Shown piece by piece: positions 38,025 to 48,800 of a DNA stretch of 64,000 nucleotides. Positions within the stretch are counted from its first letter, which is position 1. Each line of letters begins with the position of its first letter. Source of the DNA: Phymorhynchus buccinoides. Its lineage: Eukaryota > Mollusca > Gastropoda > Neogastropoda > Raphitomidae. The notes beneath the pieces are model-generated. The model worked only from the letters and a program-made list of their open reading frames with translations. It searched no databases and was not told the origin of the DNA. The position numbers were made by a program, and so were the translations under genes. The stretch lies in assembly GCA_017654935.2 (NCBI GenBank), contig CM065701.1:411682-475681 (forward strand), written 5' to 3'.

Positions 38025-41000
38025 TCAACGTGATGTTCGCCGTTTCGCGGCTGTTACAAACCTGTCACCCATTTCCCAAACGCCTCCGGCATGGCTTGCA
38101 TAAGGTGTATTGAAGACAAATTCGCACTCGTTTCTGAAATGTTGCACAACTTTGTCCTTGTCCAATTCTTTCCTAGCAGCCTTCAGCTCGTTGTCACCTC
38201 CAATGAAGTTTGTACCCTGATCACAGTAGATCTTTTGAACAGGACCTCTGACAGCTATCAGGCAGCGTAGACCGTTGATGAACACATCTGTGGAAAGATC
38301 GTCCAACATCTCCAGGTGAACTGCTCTTGAGCAAAGACAAGTGAAGAGCAAACCGTATCGCTTCACTTCCTTTCGTCCATTTTTCACCAACACTGGGCCA
38401 AAGCAGTCCATTCCTACATGAGTGAAGGGAAGGGAAGGTTCAATCCTTTCTTTGGGCAGGTCGGCCATGAGTTGTTCTTGTACAGGGCTCCGCAGCTTTC
38501 TGCATGTGACACACTTGTGGAGAACTTTAGAGACTTGCCTGGATCCGCTCATTATCCAGAACCCTTGTGACCTTATTTTGTTCAAGGTCATTCCTCGGCC
38601 CTGGTGTTTTACCTTGTCATGACAGTGTTTGATCAACAGTTCTGTGATATGACAATCCTTGGGAAGAATTATAGTATGTTTTTCTTCCATTGAGAGTGAT
38701 CCTTTCTTCAGTCTCCCACCGACGCGGAGTATTCCTTTGTGTAGGAAAGGCTCAGCATGTTGAAGTCGACTGGTTTTGGGCAGCGTGCTACCCGCGGTAG
38801 CGCAGTTCATTTCCACTGGCAAGAATTGTGACTGCAGATTTCTGATGATCACTTTCTTGGCTCTTTCCACCTCCTCCATTGTGAGATTTGAAGGAGGTTT
38901 GAAGGTTTTCGGTTTTCGCAGACTCAGAATTCTCGCAACGACGCGTGCTGCAACAGTCCAATCTGAGATGTGTGACAGTCGATCGTTCAGGTCAATGGCG
39001 AAAGGCGTAGACTTTGTCATCAGAGAGATGCGAATTTCCGGATCTTCGGATTGCAGTTCTGGTACGGAAGGAGTGGGAATTTTCAGTTCTTTGTCCCACA
39101 AGAAGTCGGGTCCTGAGAACCATGTTGACTGAAGAAGTCCAGTGACCCCAAGCCCACGTGAAGCAAAGTCAGCTGGGTTATTGTTTGTGATCACATGATG
39201 CCACTGGTTTGGTTCAGTCAGGTCCCTAATCTTCTGGACACGATTGGCGACGAACACATGGAACTTCTTTGCATCGTTGTTGATGTATCCGAGTACCACC
39301 TTAGAATCTGTCCAAAAGACTTCCCTGTCAATGTTGAGTTTGAGCTCCCCTTTGATCATGGTGCCGACTTGTGCAGCCACCAGTGCTGCAGAAAGTTCAA
39401 GACGGGGAACACTGATGACCTTTTTGGGGGCCACTCTCGCCTTGGCTGTCACGAGAGAGCAATGTACGTGTCCACTGTCGTTTTCCACTCTCAGATAACT
39501 GCACATTCCATAGCCTTTGAGACTTGCGTCTGAAAAGTGATGCAGCTGAATCTTCGCAACAGTTCCAAAGCTTGTGGGATAGTAGCATCTGGGAATGGAC
39601 AACTTGTCCAAGTTGTGAGAGTCATCTGTCCAAGCATTCCACTGAGAAAGAATCTCCTTTGGGACAGGATCGTCCCATTTTGTTCCTTTCTGACAAATGT
39701 CTTGAAGAATGCGCTTGCCCATCAAGACGAAGGGGGCGATCAGTCCCATGGGGTCATACAGAGAGGCAACAGTAGCCAGGATACCACGGCGTGTGGATGG
39801 GTGATTCCCCGAAGAGAAAGAGAAGTGGAAAGTGTCACTTTCTATGGACCACTGCATGCCTAAAGCTCTCTGGGTGAGTGTGCCATCGAAGTTCAGGTCC
39901 AGAGCCAGGGTGCCCTCAGCACGCTCAGATGCGGGTATCGAGTTCATCACTTGTTGACTGTTTGACATGAACTTGTGCAGTCTAAGACCTCCTCTGCCAC
40001 AGAGCTCTGTGGCTTCCTTGACGAGGTTGATTGCTTCTTCATCAGTTGGGTGGCTGGACAATCCGTCATCCACGTAAAAGTCTTCTTCGACAAATTTGGA
40101 CGTTTCTGGGTAGTCAACACGATTCTCCTTGGCCAGGTGCTTGAGTGCGAAGTTGGCACATCCTGGAGAAGAGGCTGCCCCGAACAAATGAACCTTCATC
40201 CTGTAGATCTGTACTTCCTTTGAAGGATCACAGTCTTTCCACCACAGGAATCTCAGGAAGTCACGATGCTCCTCTGCCACTCGAAATTGGTGAAACATCT
40301 TTTCCACATCGCAAGTGACAGCGACGGGGTAACGTCGAAACCTGCAGAGAATGCCCGCAAGGTTGTTGATGAGATTTGGACCAACCAGAAGATGATCGTT
40401 GAGGCTGGTGTTCTTGAACTTGGCTGAGCAGTCAAAGACGACCCGAAGCTTCCTTTTCTGTGGATGATAGACTCCATGGTGTGGAATATACCATTCCTGT
40501 CCTTCCTTGTGTTCGTGCGTTTCCTCAGCATCACCCCTCTCAAGGATGGTCCTCATGAAAAGACAGTACTCCTTGTGGTAATCCTCATCTTTCTGTAGCC
40601 TTTTCTTGAGATGCTCCAACCGCTTAGCTGCCACCTCGTAGTTGTTCGGTAGATTTGGTGTGCTCTGCTTTGTTTGTTGCTTGAAGGGAAGTGGCATTAC
40701 GTAGTGCCCGTCTTCGTCCTTTCGAATGGATTCTTCCAAAGTTCGGACGAACTTGATGTCGTCTTGTGATGTCTTCTGATCTTCCTTGTCATTTTGAAAG
40801 TCTGTTTCCAAGATGCGACATGCATCCGTTGGGCTAAGAAGGGGGAACTCCTTTGCGGTGATGCGATTGCAGATGCTTTCGCTTTTGAGGAGACACGATG
40901 ATGCAGTTGTAGAAGTTTGACCAATGATGCCCCAGCCAAGATCAGTTCGCACAGCGAATGGCTGCAAGTCACCGCCTACAATGTACTCCCTTGGCAAGAA

Positions 41001-43295
41001 GGCATGCGAACAGTTAAATCCGATCAGGACACCAGGTTCACAGTCAAGCAAAGGGGGTATCTCACCTGCAATTTGATGCAGATGACTCCAGTCTTTGGCT
41101 GTTTCACAAGTGGGGATATTGTCTGTCTTGAGAGGAATGTGGTCAATGGTGTAAGAAGGTGGTAGGTGAACATACATGTTGTCATTGTAACTTCGAACTC
41201 GTAGGTCAGTGATTCTTTCGCAAATAATGTCTGGCTTTCTTCCTTCCTGTATGGTCTCAATTTTGAGACGCGTCGGTTCTGAGTTGGTTGAAGACAAGTT
41301 GAGCCGTTTCAGAGTGGATTGGTCCACAAAGGTGGTGTCACTCTGTGAATCTATCAGCGCATACACGAGCACTTCGGTTTGGGGGTCCTGTTTAGTTGAC
41401 AGCCACACAGGTAATGTCATCGAAGTGCTTGAAGTTGACGATGAGTTGCCGTTGCTGATCTTGCTCGAGATGGCCCTTGCTGAGTTGATAACCGCTTCTT
41501 CCCCTTGTGTCTTGTCCTTGAAGTTTTCATCATGTAAGCAGCTTGGATGTTTCAATTGGCACACCTTGCAAGTGTGAGGCCGTTCGCAGTTCTTTGAGAC
41601 ATGTCCCAAGCGCAGGCACCTGAAGCATCTTTTTTCCTGTTTGACAAACTGTTTGCGAAGATCCAGCGTTTCCTTTGCAAAGGCTGGACAGTTGGGAAGG
41701 TAGTGGTCCTTGGCATCGCAAAAGGCACATATTTTTGTTTTGTCCGAAGTTTGGGGGGCCTCAGGTGTCGCAGCGTTTGTAGTCATCACAACACAGTTTG
41801 TTTTGGGGTTGCGGTCTCCTTTTGGCTCCTTTCCTTTGCCATCTCCTCTCAAGGCCTGAAGAGAGCAAACGGGTCTGTTTGCAATTCTTGCTTGCACTGT
41901 TAAGAAACTGGCGAATTTGTGGAAGTCTGGATATTCTAGACCTTTCTCATCATGATCTGCCACGACGTTTCCCCACTTTGTTATCAACCAGTCAGGCAGC
42001 TTTTCAAGAAGCTTTCTGTTCTCTTCGACGTCGTCCAGATGTTTGAGTCCACGGATTTGAGCGCTGGCTTGGTCAATGGCATTGAGAAAATCTGAGAGTT
42101 TCCTGATTTCTTTGTAGTCTTTGGGACCAATTCTTGGCCAGGTGGACAGCCTTTGTCGGAAAGCAGAAAGAACGATGGTGGGATGGCCATAACGATCGTT
42201 CAGCACGGCCCATGCTTCCTCGTAGGCAGCTTCATCTGATCTGTAAAACATGCCATCAATGCACTCTGCTGCTTCTCCTGCAACGTAGCGTTCCAACAAG
42301 GCGAGTTTGTCTCCAACTTTGATGGACTTGCTGCCGACGAGACTTTCAAAGGACCGCTTCCATTTGATGAATTGCAAGGGGTCGCCTGAAAACGTTGGGG
42401 GTTCGTAAGTAGGCAGTCTGGTGTTTGCGATTGTTTCACGTAATGCTTGACCTAAGGCCGCACTGTCTTCTGACCCTTGACATTGATGATTCCTTTCATG
42501 CTGTTGAGGCTGGAATTCGTTTGCGTTGAAGTTGAGGTTTGACTGAGGACTGTCATTTGAGGAGCGCAGCTCTTCATCGCATGCTGCAATCACTGCCTTT
42601 GAAACACTGATCTCTTTCTCAGCTTCAAGTTGCTTCAGTTGTGACTCAAGGTGTGATTTCTGTTTGAGGGCTTCAAGTTCCACTTTCTGTGTCGCGAGTT
42701 TTATAGCTGCATCGGACCTCATGCTGGCTAGTTTTTCCTTCGATGATGCAGAAGAAACTTGGCTTTCGTTTGAACTTGAAGCAGATGACCTTGTTGAACT
42801 ATACACTGATGCGGCATAGTCTGTGTCCAACATAAGTCGGAGGCGAGATGTTTCTGCTACTTGATCCCAAGGCTGCAAATCACATTCACTCATGCAAACG
42901 TGACAAAGTTCAACTATTTTTTTTGTGTTTGCCGTGCAACTGTCCATTTTGCGACGAATTGCTTGATTTGGTACTGACAGATTATCATAACGGCTTAAAA
43001 CAGCTTTGTGGAGGTCTTCTGCAATCTGAATCACTTCAATCAAACTTTCTTCAGACAGTTCATTCTTTAGAACCCTGCGTAAATCGCTCACACCCCATTT
43101 CCAACTGAGATAAGATTTTTCAAACAAGTTCGATGAGTCTGGCGCAGCAGCACCAGCCTCGGCTTCAGTTTTTGCAGCTTTCTTGCGTTCTGTCTTCTCT
43201 AATTCTTCTTTGTACTGCTTCATTTTGTCTGTTAATTTAATGTTCCGTCTTGGGCGTGAGTCCATCTTGGTTATCAGTTCTAGTGATGGGTTCAC
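38025..43295 (-). CDS. BEL/Pao Gag-Pol polyprotein (1756 codons)
   Basis: Residues 185-235 form a charged coiled-coil. Residues 290-450 are the Pao-type Gag region (DUF1759-like, LPTYEPPTFSGDPLQF). Zinc knuckles lie at 523-536 and 557-570 (both CCHC), with further cysteines at 576-587. The aspartic protease is around D649 (ALIDSQSDTTFVD; the usual DSG/DTG is here DSQ). The reverse transcriptase has D996 in VAVTCDVEKMF and YVDD at 1074-1077. The Pao-type RNase H region has D1256 (HHFSDAS), E1300 and D1330. The integrase has an HHCC zinc site (H1559, H1564, C1595, C1598) and catalytic D1630, D1692 and E1741. It makes the whole replication machinery of the element. Codon 11 is an alternative Met. 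The frame ends 15 residues after E1741, where the frame shift occurs. Confidence 0.93.
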   Translation of the reverse strand: MNPSLELITKMDSRPRRNIKLTDKMKQYKEELEKTERKKAAKTEAEAGAAAPDSSNLFEKSYLSWKWGVSDLRRVLKNELSEESLIEVIQIAEDLHKAVLSRYDNLSVPNQAIRRKMDSCTANTKKIVELCHVCMSECDLQPWDQVAETSRLRLMLDTDYAASVYSSTRSSASSSNESQVSSASSKEKLASMRSDAAIKLATQKVELEALKQKSHLESQLKQLEAEKEISVSKAVIAACDEELRSSNDSPQSNLNFNANEFQPQQHERNHQCQGSEDSAALGQALRETIANTRLPTYEPPTFSGDPLQFIKWKRSFESLVGSKSIKVGDKLALLERYVAGEAAECIDGMFYRSDEAAYEEAWAVLNDRYGHPTIVLSAFRQRLSTWPRIGPKDYKEIRKLSDFLNAIDQASAQIRGLKHLDDVEENRKLLEKLPDWLITKWGNVVADHDEKGLEYPDFHKFASFLTVQARIANRPVCSLQALRGDGKGKEPKGDRNPKTNCVVMTTNAATPEAPQTSDKTKICAFCDAKDHYLPNCPAFAKETLDLRKQFVKQEKRCFRCLRLGHVSKNCERPHTCKVCQLKHPSCLHDENFKDKTQGEEAVINSARAISSKISNGNSSSTSSTSMTLPVWLSTKQDPQTEVLVYALIDSQSDTTFVDQSTLKRLNLSSTNSEPTRLKIETIQEGRKPDIICERITDLRVRSYNDNMYVHLPPSYTIDHIPLKTDNIPTCETAKDWSHLHQIAGEIPPLLDCEPGVLIGFNCSHAFLPREYIVGGDLQPFAVRTDLGWGIIGQTSTTASSCLLKSESICNRITAKEFPLLSPTDACRILETDFQNDKEDQKTSQDDIKFVRTLEESIRKDEDGHYVMPLPFKQQTKQSTPNLPNNYEVAAKRLEHLKKRLQKDEDYHKEYCLFMRTILERGDAEETHEHKEGQEWYIPHHGVYHPQKRKLRVVFDCSAKFKNTSLNDHLLVGPNLINNLAGILCRFRRYPVAVTCDVEKMFHQFRVAEEHRDFLRFLWWKDCDPSKEVQIYRMKVHLFGAASSPGCANFALKHLAKENRVDYPETSKFVEEDFYVDDGLSSHPTDEEAINLVKEATELCGRGGLRLHKFMSNSQQVMNSIPASERAEGTLALDLNFDGTLTQRALGMQWSIESDTFHFSFSSGNHPSTRRGILATVASLYDPMGLIAPFVLMGKRILQDICQKGTKWDDPVPKEILSQWNAWTDDSHNLDKLSIPRCYYPTSFGTVAKIQLHHFSDASLKGYGMCSYLRVENDSGHVHCSLVTAKARVAPKKVISVPRLELSAALVAAQVGTMIKGELKLNIDREVFWTDSKVVLGYINNDAKKFHVFVANRVQKIRDLTEPNQWHHVITNNNPADFASRGLGVTGLLQSTWFSGPDFLWDKELKIPTPSVPELQSEDPEIRISLMTKSTPFAIDLNDRLSHISDWTVAARVVARILSLRKPKTFKPPSNLTMEEVERAKKVIIRNLQSQFLPVEMNCATAGSTLPKTSRLQHAEPFLHKGILRVGGRLKKGSLSMEEKHTIILPKDCHITELLIKHCHDKVKHQGRGMTLNKIRSQGFWIMSGSRQVSKVLHKCVTCRKLRSPVQEQLMADLPKERIEPSLPFTHVGMDCFGPVLVKNGRKEVKRYGLLFTCLCSRAVHLEMLDDLSTDVFINGLRCLIAVRGPVQKIYCDQGTNFIGGDNELKAARKELDKDKVVQHFRNECEFVFNTPYASHAGGVWEMGDRFVTAAKRRTSR

Positions 43296-44336
43296 TTAAC
43301 AGTTTTAGTGTTGATAGACCATAGACCGTAAACTGTGAACTGGAGACCGTAGACCATGGGCTGTTAGCCGTAGAACGTTGACTGTAGATGTTCAGCGAAC
43401 CCCATGGACTTCGACTTGGCAGCCGCAAGTTTGACTGTCAACGCCATTCATGCCATACAGCCATAAGAAGCACTGCTGAGATGTTGTTACTGACTTTAAT
43501 AATCTCACCGTCAAACTGAAACAAAGGAAAATGCAAAACCCATTCAAGTCTAACTTAACTTACATTTGTGTGTGATTTGTTGAAAGAAACAATAAAATAA
43601 AACAAAGATAATAACTTGTTTTGTGTTTGTTTTCTCCCATAAGAAACAAAAAAATATTCCTTGAATAAGCACAACACAAAGAAATGGTGTATCATCTCTT
43701 CATAGGTCAAACAAACTAAATGTCTTTGTCTTCAACAAAAAAAACTCAATTGTCGTAAAAATAATGTTCTTAGCTCAGTCTCATTCACACATGATCGTTC
43801 CACATGTGTCATACACAAATAAAAAGACATAAAAACAACAAACAATTACCAATGCTAATTGGCCACACAAATCAACAATACACTCTTCTAATTAAAGTGA
43901 ACATATTAAATTCACCTTGATGGCGACTTTGTCTTGGATTTGGAGATGAATGGCATTGCGTGGTTTGAAAACTTTCATTGACTGTGGAAAATGGAGGTTC
44001 CAGTGAAAACGTTCGGTCAACGTAGTAACCTCTAACAAAATTAAAGACATTAACTTATTTACAAATTTGTTCACAAAAATGAAATATTTAAGACATTAAA
44101 TATAATCGTTAGTGACAGATTATACTCATTACAAAAAACATGTCTTGAAAAGCTCGCAAATTCCAAAAACCACTTTGGAATTTAGATTAACGTAATTTAA
44201 CAATGTACGAAAATAAAAGATTGAACTTGGCCTAGGACATTTCAAAACGAAAGAAATAAAGAAAAATCAATAACTATATCAATCCCGTATTCAAACGACG
44301 GCCCTCACACGCACTCCTGCAATCCGTCTGTTATAA
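43296..44336. other. 5' non-coding part of the BEL/Pao element
   Basis: AT-rich. Near 43310-43395 there are several imperfect short repeats (GTAGACC, CATAGACCGTAAACTGTGAA-like). No open frame or LTR terminus was recognised. Confidence 0.5.
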
Positions 44337-44514
44337 TAGTATTACATTATACGAAACCAATGTTTAAAAACCAACACATTACTGCTCCACTAGATCGGGA
44401 TGCCTTCCCTTGTTGTCCTGGTTACCCATCAAACTGCTAGATCCCACCCTCGGCGTCCATGTACTATACCAAACAATCCCCATCTTCACAACATCCATTT
44501 CTGTCCCGGATGGC
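44337..44514 (-). repeat. 178-bp direct repeat flanking the BEL/Pao element (copy 2, 5' side)
   Basis: Partner of 37049-37226 with no difference that I can see. It is bounded on its inner side by TTATAATAGT and on its outer side by the 105-bp repeats. Confidence 0.6.
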
Positions 44515-44566
44515 GGTGTACCTCTTGTAATCGATCTCAGTCCCGATAATCGAATGTACTTGCTGT

Positions 44567-45014
44567 CGGGTCAATGTCCAAATAATGGGCCAGTATGTTT
44601 CTCACTGTAGTATGACAGTTAAATGTCATTGCAGACTTCGTGGTCAGATGACCCCTGATTACAGAAAATGACGTGTCAATGTCCAACCTAAGGGCCAGTA
44701 ATGTTCCTGTAGTAGTACAGTTAATGTCATTGCAGACTCGTGGGTCATATGGACCCTTGATTACAGAAAATACGGGTCAATGCCAAACTAAGGGGCCAGT
44801 AATGTTCTCACTGTAGTATTACAGTTAAACTGTCATTGCAGACTTCGGGGTCATATGACCCCTGATTACCGAAAAAGAGGGTCAATGTCCAAATAAATGG
44901 GCCAGTAAATGTCGCACGTAGTATTACAAGTAAATGTCATTGCAGACTTCTTGGTCATGATGACCCTTGCTGCACAAAATGAGGGTCAAATCACATCAAA
45001 GGGGATCAAGACCC
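44567..45014 (+). repeat. ~105-bp tandem repeat running into the assembly gap
   Basis: GGGTCAATGTCCAAA-like starts occur at about 44571, 44676, 44777, 44882 and 44986 (spacing 105, 101, 105, 104). Each unit contains GGCCAGTA, TCATTGCAGACTTC and an imperfect palindrome GGTCATATGACCC. Copies differ mainly by 1-base insertions and deletions. Confidence 0.85.
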
Positions 45015-45514
45015 NNNNNNNNNNNNNNNNNNNNNNNNNNNNNNNNNNNNNNNNNNNNNNNNNNNNNNNNNNNNNNNNNNNNNNNNNNNNNNNNNNNNNN
45101 NNNNNNNNNNNNNNNNNNNNNNNNNNNNNNNNNNNNNNNNNNNNNNNNNNNNNNNNNNNNNNNNNNNNNNNNNNNNNNNNNNNNNNNNNNNNNNNNNNNN
45201 NNNNNNNNNNNNNNNNNNNNNNNNNNNNNNNNNNNNNNNNNNNNNNNNNNNNNNNNNNNNNNNNNNNNNNNNNNNNNNNNNNNNNNNNNNNNNNNNNNNN
45301 NNNNNNNNNNNNNNNNNNNNNNNNNNNNNNNNNNNNNNNNNNNNNNNNNNNNNNNNNNNNNNNNNNNNNNNNNNNNNNNNNNNNNNNNNNNNNNNNNNNN
45401 NNNNNNNNNNNNNNNNNNNNNNNNNNNNNNNNNNNNNNNNNNNNNNNNNNNNNNNNNNNNNNNNNNNNNNNNNNNNNNNNNNNNNNNNNNNNNNNNNNNN
45501 NNNNNNNNNNNNNN
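45015..45514. other. assembly gap (500 N)
   Basis: Exactly 500 N, a placeholder length. It interrupts the first PAN/EGF-like gene copy. Confidence 1.
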
Positions 45515-45882
45515 CCGCATTCTGAGTCGCTGCTGCATGTCTTCTCCAGCCACAGGGATCCATCAAGACTCCACAGCGAGACCTCAGGATCGGTGATGAT
45601 GTTGCTGGCTCCCTCCGTCTCCTCTCCATGGCCCCGACACATCATGGAAGAGGCGGAGTCACCAGAGAGTGACCGCAGCGCCACCGACTTGCATGAAGAT
45701 GCGCTCTTACACAGCGCAGCACAGTGGAGCGGGGATGAAGCTTCTCTTTCAAAAAGCACACTCCCCACAGCCGTTTGTCCTATAGAATGTGATTTAACAA
45801 ATCGATAGAAGGAAAGATGTCCTGTAGTGTTGATGGGAGCAACACTGCACAGCAAGAAACCAATGAATGCAGAGAATTTCAT
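45515..45882 (-). CDS. secreted PAN/EGF-like protein, copy A (partial, 3' end in gap)
   Basis: Starts with ATG at 45882 and begins MKFSAFIGFLLCSVAPINTT, a signal peptide with likely cleavage near residue 21. The visible 122 residues match copy B (57832-58560) with about one change in ten. The PAN-like core cysteines (residues 54, 58, 64, 82) and the beginning of the EGF-like segment (TCSSDSEC) are kept. Differences include Y instead of C at residue 26 and loss of about four residues after SLWSLD. The frame is open into the gap, so the missing C-terminus is probably an assembly matter and not a mutation. About 180 bp of 5' flank is also shared with copy B, so the promoter was duplicated with the gene. 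Function unknown; extracellular by signal peptide and cysteine pattern. Confidence 0.8.
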
Positions 45883-46077
45883 TTTGGAATCTGGCCACTC
45901 AGCTCTTGATGAACGATGCTTTCAGGACTGTGTGTGTAGTCAAATGCGGCATATCCTCACCCGAAGAGACTTACAACAGTGCTTTCTTCTATCATTGAAT
46001 TATGTATGACTCCCAATACAAATGCTAGTATGATTGTCCTCTGCATACGCTATGGGAAGGTGCAAATCATTGTCACT

Positions 46078-47861
46078 GTTAACCGCCGTTTTGTCCAAAT
46101 TCAGCCGTTTTGTCTATAGACAAAACGGCGGGGTTAGATCCACCGTTTTGTCCAAATTTTCTATTATGATTTGGACAAAACGGCGGTTTTCAACAATCCG
46201 CCGTTTTGTCTATAGACAAAACGGCGGGTTGGACAAAACGGCGCCCGATTTGAACCGCCGTTTTGTCCAAATGAAAGTTGGAGTTATAAAAACTCATTAT
46301 TGACAAGTTCTCATTTTGTTTTAATCTTTGTTAAATAAAATGAATAACAAGCTGACCACTGACACTGGTTACTTTGGCCTAATTTTACCGTTTGAATGCT
46401 AATTAGTGTATTAGGAGTTCAAATGAATTTTTTTTTGATGTGGTTGACCAGTGGTCAGTGTCACTGACCAGTGGTCACTTTGGCCTATTTTCATTGTTTG
46501 ACTGCACATTAGTGTATTCGGAGTTCAAATGAACAAATTTTGATGTCGTTGACCAGTTGTCAGTGTCACTGACCAGTGGTCACTTTGGCCTATTTTCACT
46601 GTTTGACTGCAAAGTTAGTGTATTAGGAGTTCAAATGAACAATTTTTGATGTGGTTGACCAGTGGTCAGTGTCACTGACCAGTGGTCACTTTGGCCTATT
46701 TTCACTGTTTGACTGCAAATTAGTTTATTAGTTCAAATGAACAATTTCATGTTACTGACCAGTTGTCACTTTGGCCTATTTTTATGTGGTTGACCATTGG
46801 TCATTGGTCAGTGTCACTGACCACTGGTCAACCGCAACAAAAAGTGTTCATTTGAACTCCTAATACACTAATTTGCAGTCAAACAGTGAAAATAGGCCAA
46901 AGTGACCACTGGTCAGTGACACTGACCACTGGTCAACCACATCAAAATTTGTTCACTTTTAACTATGAATACAATAATTTGCATTCAAACAGTGAAAATA
47001 GATGATTAGGAGTTCAAATAAACAATTTCGTGTCACTGACCAGTTGTCACTTTGGCCTATTTTTTATGTGGTTGACCATTGGTCATTGTCACTGACCACT
47101 GGTCAACCACATAAAAAAACTGTTCATTTGAACTCCTAATACACTAATTAGCAGTCAAACAGTTGAAAATAGGCCAAAGTGACCACTGGTCATTGACACT
47201 GACCACTGGTCAACCAAATCAAAATTTGTTCATTTTAACTCCTAATACAATAATTTGCATTCAAACGGTGAAAATAGGCCAAAGTGACCACTGGTCAGTG
47301 ACATCAAAATTTGTTCATTTGAACTCCTAATAAACTAATTTGAGGTAAAACAGTGAAAATAGGCCAAAGTGACCACTTGGTCAGTGACACTGACCACTGG
47401 TCAACCACATCAACAATTGTTCATATGATCTCCTAATACACTAATTAGCATTCAAACGGTGAAAATTAGGCCAAAGTGACCAGTGTCAGTGGTCAGCTTG
47501 TTATTCATTTTATTTAACAAAGATTATTTAAAAAAATGAGAACTTGTCAAGAATGAGTTTTTATAACTCCAACTTTCATTTGGACAAAACGACGGTTCAA
47601 AATCGGGCGCTCTGTTAACCGCCGTTTGTTTTGTCCCAAATTCCGCCGTTTTGTCTATAGACAAAACGGCGGGGTTAGATCCGGTTCAAAATCGGGCCCG
47701 TTTTGTCCAACCCGCGGTTTGTCTATAGACAAAAACCGCCGGATTGTTGAACCTCCGTTTTGTCCAAATCATAATAGAAAATTTGGGACAAAACGGCGGA
47801 TCTAGCCCCGCCTTTTGTCTATAGACAAAACGGCGGAATTTGGACAAAAACGGCGGTTAAC
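46078..47861. mobile_element. 1.8-kb foldback (palindromic) element
   Basis: The two halves are inverted copies of each other. Left end GTTAACCGCCGTTTTGTCC mirrors right end GGCGGTTAAC. The GTTTTGTCTATAGACAAAAC palindrome appears twice near each end (46105, 46198, 47643, about 47805), and the inner parts mirror around about 46.97 kb. Inside the left arm a ~100-bp unit (TTGACCAGTGGTCAGTGTCA, CTTTGGCCTATTTTCACTGT, GGAGTTCAAATGAACAA) is repeated directly about four times. The right arm has the same unit in reverse. No open reading frame or transposase is present, so it is non-autonomous. It begins about 10 bp after the end of the duplicated gene A flank. A clear target-site duplication was not seen. 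Confidence 0.85.
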
Positions 47862-48079
47862 ATTCACCTTGTATCATATCAACCATGCAAAACTATGAAT
47901 ATATACTGTATCTTCAAACAGCAGCAGGTTATTGGACGATTGTATCCTCTCAATGTTGAAGGTCCATCTTTGAATACTTTATGACAAACTGTTTGGCAGT
48001 AGTTTCGAGTTCTGAACACTTGTATCAGGAGAGTTGTCTAGGGAAGATCGATTGCTTCACCGTGGCTAAAGCTCACTTT
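47862..48079. other. no feature recognised
   Basis: Short spacer between the foldback element and a dispersed repeat. Confidence 0.4.
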
Positions 48080-48800
48080 TGCAGTTCATTAGTTCCCGAG
48101 CGAAGCTTCGGAAGTATTGTTTTGTTTCATCCGTCCGTGCGTCCGTCCGTCCGTCCACCGCGTTTTCTTGAAAACTGTTAATTCTATTTCAATCACTTTT
48201 AGTGTACACGTTTTAGTGGATATAACCTATCGACTGATTGCTTTAGTTTTATTTCAAGTTCAAAGTCATGCTGATTAAGTAGTTCAAACCCCCAAACTCT
48301 TAATTGCTAATATCTCGCGAACTTTCGCACGTATTTCAATGCGGGTTTTTTTGGACAACGGTTTCTGACGAAATGACTATAATACTATAAGTATGTATTT
48401 GTCAGCGCATTCAAGCGCGCGTGCGCACGTGCGTGAAAATCACAGGTTCCGAATCCCAAGGCTGTATCTCAAGACCTGCTGCATGGAATCGCTTGAAATT
48501 TAGTGTGGTGGTGCATCACGGTACCCAAAAGTTCCCATAGAAAAATAATAACCGTGCTGACCTTGACTTTGAAGGTTTACCTTGAAAACGTACATTAAAT
48601 TTCTTCTTTGGGCCATATCTTTCACATCGTTGGACATAAAATGTTCACGTTTGGTGTGCAGATGAATTGGCTTATGGTAATTCTGAATAGTGAATAACAA
48701 ACAGGGTCAAGGTCAAGGTCAATGTCACCATATATATGCTTTGCCTGAAGGACCATCTGTAACCGGTCATCCACCGCCACACATTTTTGTACACGTCTTG
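48080..48800 (+). repeat. dispersed repeat with CCGT and AGGTCA blocks
   Basis: It begins with a GAGCGAAGCTTCGGAAGTAT hairpin-like segment and (CCGT)n (48128-48160). It passes phrases such as AATATCTCGCGAACTTTCGC and GGTGGTGCATCAC and ends with AGGGTCAAGGTCAAGGTCAA (48702-48721) and CACCATATATATG. The style matches short interspersed repeats of molluscan genomes, but limits and family are my inference. Confidence 0.5.

Larger units (their letters stand above)
37049..44514 (-). mobile_element. BEL/Pao LTR retrotransposon, nearly intact
   Basis: The element covers the 178-bp direct repeats, a ~1-kb non-coding 5' part (43296-44336), the Gag-Pol frame (43295-38025) and its C-terminal continuation (38024-37429). 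Domain order Gag, zinc knuckles, protease, RT, RNase H, integrase in one frame is diagnostic for BEL/Pao. Only one frame break is seen. The flanking repeats are short for BEL LTRs and the outer limits are uncertain. Confidence 0.85.

Noticed and set aside
38776..43108. Many 60-120-codon frames on the + strand within the BEL element
   Set aside because: Antisense shadows of the Gag-Pol frame.
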